Source: Roseiarcus sp963813195 (GTDB taxonomy: Bacteria > Pseudomonadota > Alphaproteobacteria > Rhizobiales > Beijerinckiaceae). From it: a stretch of DNA of 64,000 bases. A program made the position numbers and the translations under genes. Location: assembly GCA_963813195.1 (NCBI GenBank), contig CAWEYC010000015.1:186001-250000 (forward strand). The letters are read 5' to 3'. The notes beneath the pieces were generated by a model that saw nothing but the letters and a program-made list of their open reading frames with translations, did no database searches and was not told where the DNA came from. Of this stretch, positions 36,570 to 45,542 are shown piece after piece (position 1 is the first letter of the stretch; every line of letters begins with the position of its first letter).

Positions 36570-37463
36570 CTACGACGCAAAATAGGCTGGGTGATCTAGG
36601 TCGGCGATAAGCCCCGGGCCTACCGGCTCCCAACCGAGCTCCGCGCGGGTGCGCTCGCTCGATGTCGGGGCGTCTATGCCTGCGAACATGGCGAACCAGC
36701 CGAAATGCTCGGCCGCCTCTTCGGGCGACTTCGAGACGACGGGAATGTTCAGGCGGCGGCCGATCACCTCTGCGATCGCCTTGAACGGCACGCCGCCTTC
36801 GGCAGTCGCGTGGAACGGGCCACCGGAAGCGCCGCGCTCCAGCGCGAGCCGATAGACGCGGGCGGCGTCTAGCCGGTGCACTGCCGGCCAGCGGTTGAGC
36901 CCATCGCCGATATAGGCGGACACTCCCTTCTCGCGCGCGAACTGGACGAGCCGCGGAACGAAGCCGTGATCGCCATGGCCATGGACCGACGGGGCGAGCC
37001 GGACGGTCGACGCCCGTACGCCGCGTTCCACCAACGCCGCCGTCGCCGCCTCCGATTTGCGGGGGTAGGAGGCAGAGTTGAAAGGCGGCACATCTTCCTC
37101 GGTCGCCATGCGGCCGGGCGCGAGGAGCGCCACACCCGAGGTCACGAGCAGCGGGCGGTCGGAGCCTTCGAGCGCCGCGCCGATCGTCTCGATGGCGCGC
37201 CGATCCTCCGCGCAGTTCTCCGCGAATTTCGAGAAGTCGTGATTGAAGGCCGTATGGATCACGCCGTCCGATTCGGCGGCGCCGCTCCTGAGGCTCTCGA
37301 TATCCGCGAGCGAGCCGCGATGGACGTCGGCGCCCGCTGCGGTGAGCGCCTCCGCCCCCTTGTCCGAGCGGGTCAGGCCGAGCACATGATGGCCGGCGGC
37401 GATGAGGTCCTTGACGACGGCCGAGCCGACCCAGCCGGTCGCCCCAGTGACAAACACGCGCAT
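36570..37463 (-). CDS. NAD(P)-dependent epimerase/dehydratase-like SDR (atypical/extended)
   Basis: A 297-residue extended SDR-like protein with GATGWVGSAVVKDLIAAGH as the nucleotide-binding motif, a VIHTAFNHDFSKF segment, the YPRKSEAATAAL version of the YxxxK active site and the VHRLDAARVYRLALE segment. Such proteins act as reductases or epimerases on small ketones, aldehydes or sugars. I chose the ATG at 37463 (GGAG eight bases upstream) rather than 37484. It is divergent from an XRE regulator across 85 bases, a pairing in which the regulator usually controls the reductase. Confidence 0.85.
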   Translation of the reverse strand: MRVFVTGATGWVGSAVVKDLIAAGHHVLGLTRSDKGAEALTAAGADVHRGSLADIESLRSGAAESDGVIHTAFNHDFSKFAENCAEDRRAIETIGAALEGSDRPLLVTSGVALLAPGRMATEEDVPPFNSASYPRKSEAATAALVERGVRASTVRLAPSVHGHGDHGFVPRLVQFAREKGVSAYIGDGLNRWPAVHRLDAARVYRLALERGASGGPFHATAEGGVPFKAIAEVIGRRLNIPVVSKSPEEAAEHFGWFAMFAGIDAPTSSERTRAELGWEPVGPGLIADLDHPAYFAS

Positions 37464-37533
37464 GGCAAAATCTCCAAGTTTCATTTCATTGGGGACAAAT
37501 CTGCGCCAGCAAGCTATTCTGGTAAAGTAGTGA

Positions 37534-37551
37534 CATTATCATGTTATAATG
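37534..37551. promoter_or_regulatory. CATTAT-N6-ATAATG inverted repeat, likely operator of the XRE regulator
   Basis: CATTAT (37534-37539) and ATAATG (37546-37551) form a perfect six-base inverted repeat with a six-base spacer, between the divergent epimerase and XRE genes. The right arm includes the TATAAT at 37545-37550 and the first possible start codon (37549). If TATAAT is the -10 element, translation should start at the ATG at 37561 on a nearly leaderless message, and the XRE protein would repress its own promoter. Confidence 0.5.
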
Positions 37552-38409
37552 GCTAATAGGATGGGCGAGCACATCACCAACGGGAATCTCCTCGGGATCT
37601 ATCTGAAGGACCGCCGCGCGAAGCTCGATCCGGCAGCGTTCGGCTTTCCGGCGGAGCGCCGCCGCACGCTGGGGCTTCGCCGCGAGGAAGTGGCGCAGCG
37701 CGCCAACATCAGCCCGACCTGGTACACGTGGCTCGAACAGGGACGTGGCGGCGCGCCCTCGGCCGACGTCCTCGACCGGATTGCGCGAGCCTTGATGCTG
37801 ACGGACGTCGAACGTGAGCACATCTTCCTGCTCGGCCTCGGCCGGCCACCCGAGGTGCACTATCGGAAAGACGAAGGCGTCACGCCACGGCTGCAACGAG
37901 TGCTCGATGCGCTGGAGCCGAGCCCCGCTCTCATCAGGACCGCGATATGGGACGTCGTCGCCTGGAACCAGGCGGCGACCGTACTGCTGACCGACTATGG
38001 TTCGCTGCCGCCGGAGCAGCGCAATATCCTGCGCTTCATCTTCCTTGATCCTGGAGTCCGCGCTGCCCAGTACAATTGGGAAAGCGTGGCGCGGTACGTG
38101 GTTGGCGCGTTCCGAGTGGACGCTGCGCGCGCTGGGGCGGCGGCGGAGGTGGAGCCTCTCGTCGACGAGCTCTGCCGGCTCAGCCCCGAGTTCAAGGCGA
38201 TGTGGCGCGACAATGACGTTCTCAGCCATGGCGAGGGCGTCAAGCACATCCGGCATCCGCTTCTCGGCCCGATCGCCTTCGAGTATTCAGCGTTCGCTGT
38301 CGATGGTCGGCCGGATCTCATCATGGTGGTCTACAATCCGGCGACACCGGCGGATGGGGAGAAGATCACGTCGATGATCAGATCACCGCGAGCAAATGTC
38401 TCTCAGTGA
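37549..38409 (+). CDS. XRE family regulator with MmyB-like ligand-binding domain
   Basis: A regulator of up to 286 residues with an N-terminal helix-turn-helix (RRTLGLRREEVAQRANISPTWYTWLEQGRGGAPSADVLDRIARAL split over residues ~38-85) and a C-terminal MmyB-like domain (AIWDVVAWNQAATVLLTDY, NILRFIFLDPG, HPLLGPIAFEYSAF). This domain binds hydrophobic ligands. The divergent short-chain reductase is the expected target. The start is either 37549 or the ATG at 37561; the latter is compatible with the overlapping TATAAT box. Confidence 0.9.
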   Translation: MANRMGEHITNGNLLGIYLKDRRAKLDPAAFGFPAERRRTLGLRREEVAQRANISPTWYTWLEQGRGGAPSADVLDRIARALMLTDVEREHIFLLGLGRPPEVHYRKDEGVTPRLQRVLDALEPSPALIRTAIWDVVAWNQAATVLLTDYGSLPPEQRNILRFIFLDPGVRAAQYNWESVARYVVGAFRVDAARAGAAAEVEPLVDELCRLSPEFKAMWRDNDVLSHGEGVKHIRHPLLGPIAFEYSAFAVDGRPDLIMVVYNPATPADGEKITSMIRSPRANVSQ

Positions 38410-38793
38410 CCCTGTCGCGCAGGCCTTGGACGAGGGGACCCAAGCGACGCGATCGGTCGTCGGGAATCTTCATTTCACGCAAATTTGCTTCTCAAGGGGA
38501 ACGCATTGCCGCCAGTCGAACCCGTCGCCTCGGCGACGAACGGCGGGACGCGATTGCGATCGTCGACGCTCCGTCCAGCGGAACGGGCTTGAAATTCAAG
38601 GCTAACGCGCTGACCAGCGGGGAGTTCCCCACAACGGATTGCAACGCTGGAAGCGTAAGAGGGACGCGGCTGCGGGCCATCCCAACTTCGGCCTCAATTG
38701 GCTCTTCTTTGGGAAAGCCCGGTTGAACCGGTCGACGGCGGCCGCGGTTGTCCGCGCGTCGCGACGCATTCGAAAGGCAGGCGAGCGTACCTC
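38410..38793. other. intergenic stretch without recognised gene
   Basis: This 384-base stretch separates the XRE gene from the efflux-pump operon, both on the plus strand. It holds the short palindrome GGGGA-GT-TCCCC at 38619-38630. Open frames here show no domain or credible start. It should contain the promoter of the efflux operon; I could not identify a strong one. Confidence 0.5.
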
Positions 38794-39975
38794 ATGGCGG
38801 AAAGTTCGACGACCAAAACCGCCGAAAAGGGCGAGGCCGAGACGCCGTCGGCCGAGGAGGCGCGGACAAAGGCGCCGCCGGAACCCAAGAAGACTCCCGA
38901 ACCCGACAACGGCGACGCGCAAGAGGAAGCGAAGCGACGCAAGCGCCGGCCCATCGTTTGGCTGATCGGCATCCTGGTCGTCGTCGCCCTCGTCGCGGGC
39001 GGCGCCTATTACTGGATCTCGACGCGCGGGCTCGAGAGCACCGACGACGCCTACACGGACGGACGCGCGATCGATATTGCGCCACAAGTCTCAGGCGTCG
39101 TGGTGTCGCTCGACGTGACCGACAATCAGTTCGTCCATAAGGGGCAGCCGCTCATCCACATCGATCCCAGGCAATATCAGATCGCGCGCGACCAAGCGCA
39201 GGGCGCGCTCGAAAGCGCCGAAGCGCAATATCAGGGCCAGCTTCTCGGCGTCGAGATCGCCCGCAAAAACTTTCCGGCGATGCTGCAGCAGGCGCAAGCG
39301 CAACTCGCCAGCGCCAAGGCCAATCAGCAAAAGACCAAGGCCGACTATGATCGCCAAAGAAGCCTGCCCAAACTCGCCACGACCCAGCAGGAAATCGACG
39401 CCGCCACGGCTGCGTTCGCCCAGGCGGACGCGCAAGTGATGCTAGCCGAGGCGCAGGTCCAGGAGAATGCGCCGGTGCCGCAGCGCATCGGCCAGTCCGA
39501 CCAACTCGCCGGCCAGTTGAAGGGCGCTGTGGATGAGGCCAAGGCCCGCCTCGACCAGGCCAACCTCAATCTCGCCTGGTCGGTCGTAACGGCGCCGCAG
39601 GACGGCTGGATCACCAAGCGAAACGTCGAGGTCGGCAACTACGTGGCGCCCGGCCAGCAGATCTTCTCGATCGTTTCGCCGGAGGTCTGGATCACCGCCA
39701 ACTTCAAGGAGAACCAGCTCGATCTCATGCGTCCTGGACAGCCGGCAAGGATTACCGTCGACGCTTACCCCGAGCTCGATCTGCGCGGCCACGTCGACAG
39801 CATCCAGCGCGGCTCCGGCTCCAAGTTCACCGCCTTCCCGCCGGAGAACGCCACCGGCAATTTCGTCAAGATCGTTCAGCGCGTGCCCGTCAAGATCGTT
39901 ATCGACCGCGGCCTCGACCCGAACCTCGCCATGCCCCTCGGCATTTCGGTCGAGCCCACGGTCACCGTGCAGTGA
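38794..39975 (+). CDS. emrA: HlyD/EmrA-type membrane fusion protein
   Basis: A 393-residue periplasmic adaptor. A charged, Pro/Ala-rich cytoplasmic stretch (residues 1-48) precedes one membrane anchor (IVWLIGILVVVALVAGGAYYWIS). Then come the two halves of the lipoyl-like domain (TDGRAIDIAPQVSGVVVSLDV and SVVTAPQDGWITKRNVEVGN), a long coiled-coil hairpin (residues ~130-265, rich in Ala, Gln and Glu) and a beta barrel. It links the inner-membrane pump EmrB to the outer-membrane factor, both encoded directly downstream. The cytoplasmic extension is longer than usual for EmrA. Confidence 0.92.
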   Translation: MAESSTTKTAEKGEAETPSAEEARTKAPPEPKKTPEPDNGDAQEEAKRRKRRPIVWLIGILVVVALVAGGAYYWISTRGLESTDDAYTDGRAIDIAPQVSGVVVSLDVTDNQFVHKGQPLIHIDPRQYQIARDQAQGALESAEAQYQGQLLGVEIARKNFPAMLQQAQAQLASAKANQQKTKADYDRQRSLPKLATTQQEIDAATAAFAQADAQVMLAEAQVQENAPVPQRIGQSDQLAGQLKGAVDEAKARLDQANLNLAWSVVTAPQDGWITKRNVEVGNYVAPGQQIFSIVSPEVWITANFKENQLDLMRPGQPARITVDAYPELDLRGHVDSIQRGSGSKFTAFPPENATGNFVKIVQRVPVKIVIDRGLDPNLAMPLGISVEPTVTVQ

Positions 39976-41543
39976 GCGGGGAAGTGTCCGGCTCGGAATG
40001 GAAGCCGCGCTTCAATCCCTGGCTCATCGCCGTGTCGGTGACGCTCGCCGCTTTCATGGAGATTCTCGACACGACGATCGTCAACGTCGCGCTTCCGCAC
40101 ATTGCGGGCTCGATGTCGGCGAGCAGCGACGAGGCGACCTGGACGCTCACCTCCTACCTCGTCGCCAACGGCATCGTGCTGACCATATCGGGCTGGCTAG
40201 GCGATACGTTCGGACGCAAGCGCTACTTTCTCATCTGCCTCGGCATGTTCACGGTGTGCTCGTTCCTGTGCGGGATCGCGTCGAGCCTCGGGCAGCTCAT
40301 TGTGTTCCGCGTGCTGCAGGGCTTCTTCGGTGGCGGTCTGCAGCCCAACCAGCAGTCGATCATTCTCGATTCCTTTCCGCCGGCGCGACGCGGCGCCGCT
40401 TTCGGCGTGGCGGCGATCGCGACGGTCGTCGCGCCGATCCTCGGCCCGACGCTCGGCGGCTTCATCACCGACAATGCGAGCTGGCGTTGGATCTTCTTCA
40501 TCAACGTGCCGGTCGGCATTTTCGCGGTGTTCCTCAATTCGATCCTGGTCGAGGATCCGCCGTGGGAGAAGAACAAACGGGCGCGTGGCGTCGATTACGT
40601 CGGGCTCTCGCTCATCGCGATCGGCCTCGGCTGCCTTCAGGTGATGATGGATCGCGGGGAGGACGACGACTGGTTCGGCTCCCCCTTCATCGTTTTTATG
40701 GGGCTAATGGGGTTTCTCGGCATTCTCGGCGCAATCCTGTGGTTGCTCGTCGCCCGGCGGCCGATCGTCCATCTCGACGTCTTCAAGGACAAGAACTTCT
40801 CCGGCGGCTGCGTGATGATCGGCGCGATGGCCGCGATCCTGTACGGCAGCGCGGTGATCATTCCACAGCTCGCCCAGGAGGTTCTCGGTTACACCGCGAC
40901 CTGGGCCGGCCTCATCCTCTCGCCTGGCGGGGTGGTCGTCATCCTCCTCATTCCGATCGTCGGGCGGCTGATGGGTTTCGTGCAGACGCGCCTCATCGTC
41001 GCGTTCGGCTTCTTCGTCATGGGCTGCGCGCTCGTGTTCTCGAGCGGCCTTGCGCCGAACATCGACTTTCATACGCTCGTGCTGATGCGCAGCTGCCAGT
41101 CGGGCGCGCTCGCCTTCCTCTTCGTGCCGATCAGCACCCTGACCTACCTCACGCTGCCCCGCAACCTGCGCGGCGACGGGGCGGCGCTGTTCGCGATGTT
41201 CCGCAACGTATTCGGCTCGATCGGCGTCTCGCTTTCGACGGCGCTCGTCGAACAGCGCTCGCAGGTCCAACAGTCCTATCTCTCGAAGTGGTTCTCGCCC
41301 TTTCACCAACCCTACGACGCGCTGGTGGCGGCGTACCAGCGCACTCTGATCGCAATGGGCCACGCGGAGGGCGCACATTCGCTCGCTGTCGGCGAGGTTT
41401 ATCAACAGTTCAGAACCCAGGTGTCTATTCTCGCCTACTCCGATGTGTTTTTCTTCCTGGCGGTTGTCGCCTTCACGGTCGTGCCGTTCTGCTTTCTGCT
41501 GACGGCTAAGACGGGCGGCGGCGAGCCCGGCGCCGCACATTAG
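39972..41543 (+). CDS. emrB: DHA2 family drug:H+ antiporter, EmrB type
   Basis: A 523-residue MFS transporter of the 14-helix DHA2 group. The first helix carries the family motif LDTTIVNVALPHIAGSM, motif A reads GWLGDTFGRKRYF, and motif C region FGVAAIATVVAPILGPTLGGF follows. It exports hydrophobic compounds, driven by the proton gradient, through the EmrA adaptor. The GTG start overlaps the EmrA stop by four bases. The proposed outer-membrane partner follows after about ten bases. Confidence 0.93.
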   Translation: MSGEVSGSEWKPRFNPWLIAVSVTLAAFMEILDTTIVNVALPHIAGSMSASSDEATWTLTSYLVANGIVLTISGWLGDTFGRKRYFLICLGMFTVCSFLCGIASSLGQLIVFRVLQGFFGGGLQPNQQSIILDSFPPARRGAAFGVAAIATVVAPILGPTLGGFITDNASWRWIFFINVPVGIFAVFLNSILVEDPPWEKNKRARGVDYVGLSLIAIGLGCLQVMMDRGEDDDWFGSPFIVFMGLMGFLGILGAILWLLVARRPIVHLDVFKDKNFSGGCVMIGAMAAILYGSAVIIPQLAQEVLGYTATWAGLILSPGGVVVILLIPIVGRLMGFVQTRLIVAFGFFVMGCALVFSSGLAPNIDFHTLVLMRSCQSGALAFLFVPISTLTYLTLPRNLRGDGAALFAMFRNVFGSIGVSLSTALVEQRSQVQQSYLSKWFSPFHQPYDALVAAYQRTLIAMGHAEGAHSLAVGEVYQQFRTQVSILAYSDVFFFLAVVAFTVVPFCFLLTAKTGGGEPGAAH

Positions 41544-41554
41544 GATCGTTGGTC

Positions 41555-43069
41555 ATGGCGAAGATGCGGATTGCGGCGGTTTCAGCAGGGGCGCTCTGCG
41601 TTGCCGCGTGCAATGTCGGCCCCGACTTCGCGCCCCCCGCCTCGGGGTTGCCGAGCGTGCCCTTCGCCAGCGCGGCCTCGGTGACGTCGTCGAAGGAAGC
41701 TACGGCCAGCACAGAGACACCGAAGCCGATCGATCCGATGTGGTGGAAGGCATTTTCCGATCCGAAGCTGACGAGCCTCGAGCAGCGCGTCGCGCTTACC
41801 AATCTCGACCTCCGGACGGCGACCCTGCGGATCGCGGAGAGCCGCTTCCAGCGCGGCTCCGTCGCCTCCGCCGAGTTCCCGACCGTCCAGGGCGACGCGA
41901 AATACCAGCGCGAGCAATACAGCCAGAACGGCCTCGCGAGCCTCCTCACTCAATTGGCTCCTCCCGGCACTCCGCAGACACCGATCCCCCCGCTCAACGA
42001 GTATACCCCCGGTTTCGACGCATCCTGGGAGCTCGATCTCTGGGGCCGCGTGCGCCGTCAGGTCGAGGCCGCGGACGCTGACATCGAAGCGACTGAAGAC
42101 CAGCGCCGCGATACGCTCGTCTCCGTCCTCGCCGAGGTCGCGCGCGACTACATCCAGCTGCGCGGCGCGCAGGCCCTCCTCAACAACGCCAACGAGAATC
42201 TGAAGGTCGAGCAGGACCTGCTGGATCTGACGCGCACGCGCCAGGAGAAAGGGCTCACCACCGGGCTCGACGTGGAGAACGCGGCCGCGCAGGTCGAGGC
42301 CGTGCGCGCGCTCATTCCTGGCTTCGAGCAGCAGGAGTCCGAGCAGATCAACGCGCTGAGCCTGTTGCTCGACCTGCCGCCCAATGGCTTGCGCGCCGAA
42401 CTCGTGCGCGCCAAAGCAGTCCCGCCGACACCGGCTCGGGTGCCGGTCGGCATTCCCGCCGAGCTTGCGCGCCGGCGGCCCGACATTCGCCGCGCCGAAG
42501 CGCAGTTGCACGCGCAGACCGCCGACATCGGCGTCGCCGTCGCGGCTTTCTATCCCACAGTCCAGTTGAACGGCACGCTCGAACTCGATTCGCTGACCCT
42601 CGACAAGCTCTGGCGCGGAAGTTCGGTGCAATATATGGCCGGCCCGAGCTTGACGGTGCCAATCTTCGAGGGCGGCCGGCTCAAGTCGATGCTCGCACTC
42701 AGCAAAGCCCAGCAGCAGGAGGCGGCGATCGCCTATCGCAAGACAGTGCTGCAGGCTTGGCACGACGTCGTCAATGCGCTCGTCGCCTACCGCACCGAGC
42801 AGCAGAGGCGCCGGCATCTCGCCGAGCAGATCACGCATTCCCAGGAAGCGCTGACGCTCGCCCGCGCGCGTTACAGCGACGGCGTCGCCGACTTCACGAC
42901 CGTGCTCGACACCGCGCGCACTGTCTTGCAAGCCCAGCAGCAATATGTGCAGAGCACGGTCAACGTCTCTGTCGACCTCGTGCAGCTGTACAAGGCGCTT
43001 GGCGGCGGTTGGGAGCCGACCTACTCGGAGCGCCCCGCCGGCGCGTCGCTCAAGGAAGCGGCGAAGTAG
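41555..43069 (+). CDS. NodT family outer-membrane efflux lipoprotein (TolC-like)
   Basis: An outer-membrane factor of about 504 residues. It has a lipoprotein signal ending in the lipobox VAAC (MRIAAVSAGALCVAAC), then the NodT start NVGPDFAPPA and the WWKAFSDPKLTSLEQRVALTNLDLRTA segment. The two OEP repeats with FDASWELDLWGRVRRQVEAA and the GIPAELARRRPDIRRAEAQL motif are clear. It forms the outer-membrane channel of the pump with EmrA and EmrB. The ATG at 41555 is preferred over a TTG two codons upstream. Confidence 0.92.
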   Translation: MAKMRIAAVSAGALCVAACNVGPDFAPPASGLPSVPFASAASVTSSKEATASTETPKPIDPMWWKAFSDPKLTSLEQRVALTNLDLRTATLRIAESRFQRGSVASAEFPTVQGDAKYQREQYSQNGLASLLTQLAPPGTPQTPIPPLNEYTPGFDASWELDLWGRVRRQVEAADADIEATEDQRRDTLVSVLAEVARDYIQLRGAQALLNNANENLKVEQDLLDLTRTRQEKGLTTGLDVENAAAQVEAVRALIPGFEQQESEQINALSLLLDLPPNGLRAELVRAKAVPPTPARVPVGIPAELARRRPDIRRAEAQLHAQTADIGVAVAAFYPTVQLNGTLELDSLTLDKLWRGSSVQYMAGPSLTVPIFEGGRLKSMLALSKAQQQEAAIAYRKTVLQAWHDVVNALVAYRTEQQRRRHLAEQITHSQEALTLARARYSDGVADFTTVLDTARTVLQAQQQYVQSTVNVSVDLVQLYKALGGGWEPTYSERPAGASLKEAAK

Positions 43070-43152
43070 CGCGGTTCATTTGCTCCAGGCCTCCGCCGTT
43101 CATCGGGGGCGCTTCTGCTTTTGCCTCGATGCAGCGGCGCGGGGTGTCCCTT

Positions 43153-43170
43153 CTCCCCGTTCGCGGGGAG
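43153..43170. repeat. palindromic hairpin CTCCCCG-ttcg-CGGGGAG
   Basis: A seven-base GC-rich stem with a TTCG tetraloop, an especially stable hairpin, lies 83 bases after the NodT gene. The flanks continue partly (CCCTT / GGAGG). No T-run follows, so it is not a classical terminator. It may attenuate or protect the efflux mRNA end. Very similar stems are scattered in many rhizobial genomes, so it may also be a dispersed repeat. Confidence 0.5.
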
Positions 43171-43197
43171 GAGGTTAGGATGGGCCGGTCGATTAGC

Positions 43198-43263
43198 GCG
43201 CTTTGAAATTAGGTCGAACCGGACCCGCAGTCTTCGCGAGCGAAGCGCGGCGATCCAGACTAG
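43198..43263 (-). repeat. dispersed repeat, copy A
   Basis: Read on the minus strand, this stretch matches the plus-strand sequence at 51870-51942 with only a few differences over about 65 bases. Shared blocks include TAGTCTGGATCGCC, GCTTCGCTCGCGAAGAC, GTTC-ACCTAA and CAAAGCGC. Both copies contain the internal hairpin CTTCG-CTCG-CGAAG. It belongs to no gene and looks like a small dispersed palindromic element. Confidence 0.7.
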
Positions 43264-43414
43264 GGAGAGGGCTTTCGACGGCTTCAACACATTCGTAGCT
43301 CTCGAACGCTTGTCCCTGTCCGCCTCTCCGTCTTTTCAATTGCCTGGGCGCCATTTTCGGTCCCGTTTCCGCGGGCGGCGGCGCCGCTCGAATTGTCGAG
43401 TTGCGCGATGACCG

Positions 43415-43689
43415 TCAGCACCAATTCGGCCGCTTTACGATCGCCCGCCTGGCTTCGCGCCGCACCGTTTTGACCGCGAGCGTCAGCCTCACGGCGATCG
43501 CCTCGCGGGCGTAGCCGGAGGCGACGAGATCGAGAATGTCGCGGCGCCTTGCCGACTGGTCCGCTCGCCTCCGTCGATCGTAACCCGCCGCCCGCGCCGG
43601 AGCCGAAACGGCGGCGTAGAGACACCATATCGCGATTTCCGAAATATAGAAAGAAATTGTCGGAGCGAGGGCGAAAATTTACGCGCCAT
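43415..43689 (-). pseudogene. remnant of a small helix-turn-helix protein
   Basis: The minus strand encodes a clear sigma-factor-region-4-like helix-turn-helix: RRRDILDLVASGYAREAIAV, then TVRREARRAI. This frame has no start codon. A frame starting MARKFSPSLRQFLSIFRK at 43689 runs upstream of it and would join after a shift near 43570-43600. The combined product of about 90 residues would be a small DNA-binding protein. I regard it as a decayed gene with moderate doubt, because the join is inferred. Confidence 0.4.
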
Positions 43690-43709
43690 AGGCAAAGGTC
43701 GCCGACGCC

Positions 43710-44486
43710 TCAATCGTCGAGTATCGCCACCGCGCGGGTCCATCCCGCGGAGGCGCGCTCGATTTTTACTGGAAAGCACGAAATTGCGAAGCCAGTCGAG
43801 GGGAGCGCTTCGAGGTTATGCAGCTTCTCGATGTGGCAATAGCCGATGTGTCGCCCCGCCTTGTGGCCTTCCCAGATGAGCGAGGCGTCGTGCGTCTCGG
43901 CGAAGCGATTGGCGGTATGGACAAAGGGGGCGTCCCAGCTCCAGCCGTCGATGCCGGTGAGGCGCACGCCGCGCTCCAGGAGGTAGAGGGTCGCCGCCGC
44001 GCCCATGCCGCAGCCCGAGGCGACATAATCGGGACGTCCATACTTCGCGCCGGCGCTGGTGTTGACCACCACGATGTCGAGCGGCTCCAGTTCATGGTCG
44101 ATGCGCTTCAGCTCCGCCTCGACGTCGCCGGGGGTTGCGACATAGCCGTCGGGAAGGTGGCGGAAGTCCAGCTTCACGCCGCGCTGGAAGCACCATTCGA
44201 GCGGCACTTCGTCGATCGTCCAGGAACGCTCGCCGTTGTTCATGGTGGGGTGGAAGTGCCACGGCGCGTCGAGATGCGTCCCGTTGTGCGTGCTGAGGTT
44301 CACTTGTTCGACCGCCCAGCCCTGGCCGTCGGGCAGATCTTCCGCCTTGAGGCCGGGAAAGAAGGGCAGAATTCTCGGCAGGCTCTGCTGATGATCGATG
44401 TATTGGATCGACGGTTCGGCGCCCGGCGGATCGGCGGGGACGTCGTTCTGCAGCGGCACGGAAATGTCGATCAGGCGACGGGCCAT
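43710..44486 (-). CDS. cyclase family protein (kynurenine formamidase-like metal hydrolase)
   Basis: A 258-residue cyclase-family hydrolase with the metal-binding motif STHNGTHLDAPWHF (HxGTHxDxPxHF), VPLEWCFQRGVKLDFRHLPDG and the GIDGWSWDAPF segment. Members hydrolyse formyl-kynurenine, isatin and related amides or lactones. The ATG at 44486 has a perfect AGGAGG ribosome-binding site. It follows the fumarylacetoacetate-hydrolase-type gene in the same operon (41 bases between), so the pair may act in sequence on an aromatic-ring or N-heterocycle breakdown product. Confidence 0.88.
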   Translation of the reverse strand: MARRLIDISVPLQNDVPADPPGAEPSIQYIDHQQSLPRILPFFPGLKAEDLPDGQGWAVEQVNLSTHNGTHLDAPWHFHPTMNNGERSWTIDEVPLEWCFQRGVKLDFRHLPDGYVATPGDVEAELKRIDHELEPLDIVVVNTSAGAKYGRPDYVASGCGMGAAATLYLLERGVRLTGIDGWSWDAPFVHTANRFAETHDASLIWEGHKAGRHIGYCHIEKLHNLEALPSTGFAISCFPVKIERASAGWTRAVAILDD

Positions 44487-44527
44487 GGGGTTCCTCCTTG
44501 CTTGTGGTTTCGGCGTTCGGAGCCCGC

Positions 44528-45514
44528 CTAGGACTGGCGGACCACCGTGTTGCGCAGCACGCCGATTTTCTCCACGTCGAGTTCGATCACGTCGCCGCTT
44601 TCGAGGAAGCGCCCGATCTCGAGGCCGCAGCAACTGCCGACGGTGCCCGAGCCGAAGAACTCGCCGGCATGAATCGTCTCGTCCTGCGATGCATAAGCGA
44701 GAATCTCCTCGAATGAAAACAGCATCCCGCTCGTATCGGCGCGGGAACGGGTCTCGCCGTTGACGCGCACGGCGACGCCGAGCCCCTGCGGGTCGCCGAT
44801 CTCGTCGGGCGTCACGATGTAGGGGCCGAGAACATTGCTGCCGTCGAAGCTCTTGCCCTTGGCCGGCCCGAGGCGGCCCTGCGCCTCGAGGCGCTGCCGG
44901 TCGCGCGCGGAGAAGTCGTTGAAGATCGTGTAGCCGAAAATATGCTGCCCGGCTTCGCTGGCGGGGATATTGGCGCGCGTGCGCCGCGTGACGATACCGA
45001 ACTCGGCCTCGTAGTCCATCACTTCGCTGTAGCGCGGCCACTTCACCGTCGCGCCGGGCCCCGTCACCGTCAATCGGTTGGTGATGTAAAAAATCGGCAC
45101 CCGCCGGTAAACCTCGGCCAACTCGCCAAGCGGCGCCTGCATCGCGGCGCGAAAGGCCTCTTCTCCGCCCTCGGCGCGCGCCGCCAGCGCCGCCATGCCG
45201 CGCCCGGACTGGCGAATATGAGTCGGAAAAGACATGGCGTCGCGCATCTGGCGCGGCTCGGGCAAAGGCGCAAGCAGGTCGACGCAGGCCGTCGTTGTCG
45301 AGAGATCGTCCTCGCCGCCGCGCTTGACGAAAAGGCTCTGCGCCAGATCGAGGCCGGCCTCGTCGGCGTCGATCAGCGCAAGCATCGAAGCGAAAGGCGC
45401 GGGCGAGACTCCTTCGCGGGCCGCCGCTGCCGCGAGGTCGAACACCTTCGCATCGCCCGCATGCGACACGCCGATGCGGACGCTTCCCCCCTGTCGATAC
45501 GTCGCCAGCTTCAT
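44528..45514 (-). CDS. fumarylacetoacetate hydrolase family protein
   Basis: A 328-residue protein with the fumarylacetoacetate hydrolase fold, including the metal-ligand segment VMDYEAEFGIV and later FNDFSARDRQRLEAQGRLG, GPYIVTPDEI, and GEFFGSGTVGSCCGLEIGRFLESGDVIELD. Family members hydrolyse C-C bonds of beta-diketo acids or decarboxylate and hydrate ring-cleavage products. The ATG at 45514 has GGGAGAA upstream; an in-frame start at 45535 has none. It is divergent from the ABC transporter operon and shares its control region. Confidence 0.9.
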   Translation of the reverse strand: MKLATYRQGGSVRIGVSHAGDAKVFDLAAAAAREGVSPAPFASMLALIDADEAGLDLAQSLFVKRGGEDDLSTTTACVDLLAPLPEPRQMRDAMSFPTHIRQSGRGMAALAARAEGGEEAFRAAMQAPLGELAEVYRRVPIFYITNRLTVTGPGATVKWPRYSEVMDYEAEFGIVTRRTRANIPASEAGQHIFGYTIFNDFSARDRQRLEAQGRLGPAKGKSFDGSNVLGPYIVTPDEIGDPQGLGVAVRVNGETRSRADTSGMLFSFEEILAYASQDETIHAGEFFGSGTVGSCCGLEIGRFLESGDVIELDVEKIGVLRNTVVRQS

Positions 45515-45542
45515 CGTCGTTCTCCCTCTTGCCAATCGGCAT

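Noticed and set aside
38619..38630. GGGGA-GT-TCCCC palindrome upstream of the efflux operon as an operator
   Set aside because: The arms are only five GC bases and it lies over 160 bases from the start without promoter elements nearby; chance is likely in GC-rich DNA.
39998..41509. A 503-codon open frame in a shifted frame along the emrB gene
   Set aside because: It is Arg/His/Asp-rich with no domain, signal or ribosome-binding site. The real frame encodes a complete 14-helix transporter. Long shadow frames are expected in GC-rich DNA.
41582..42943. A 453-codon open frame antisense to the NodT-type gene
   Set aside because: It mirrors the codon periodicity of the NodT gene and shows no features of its own.
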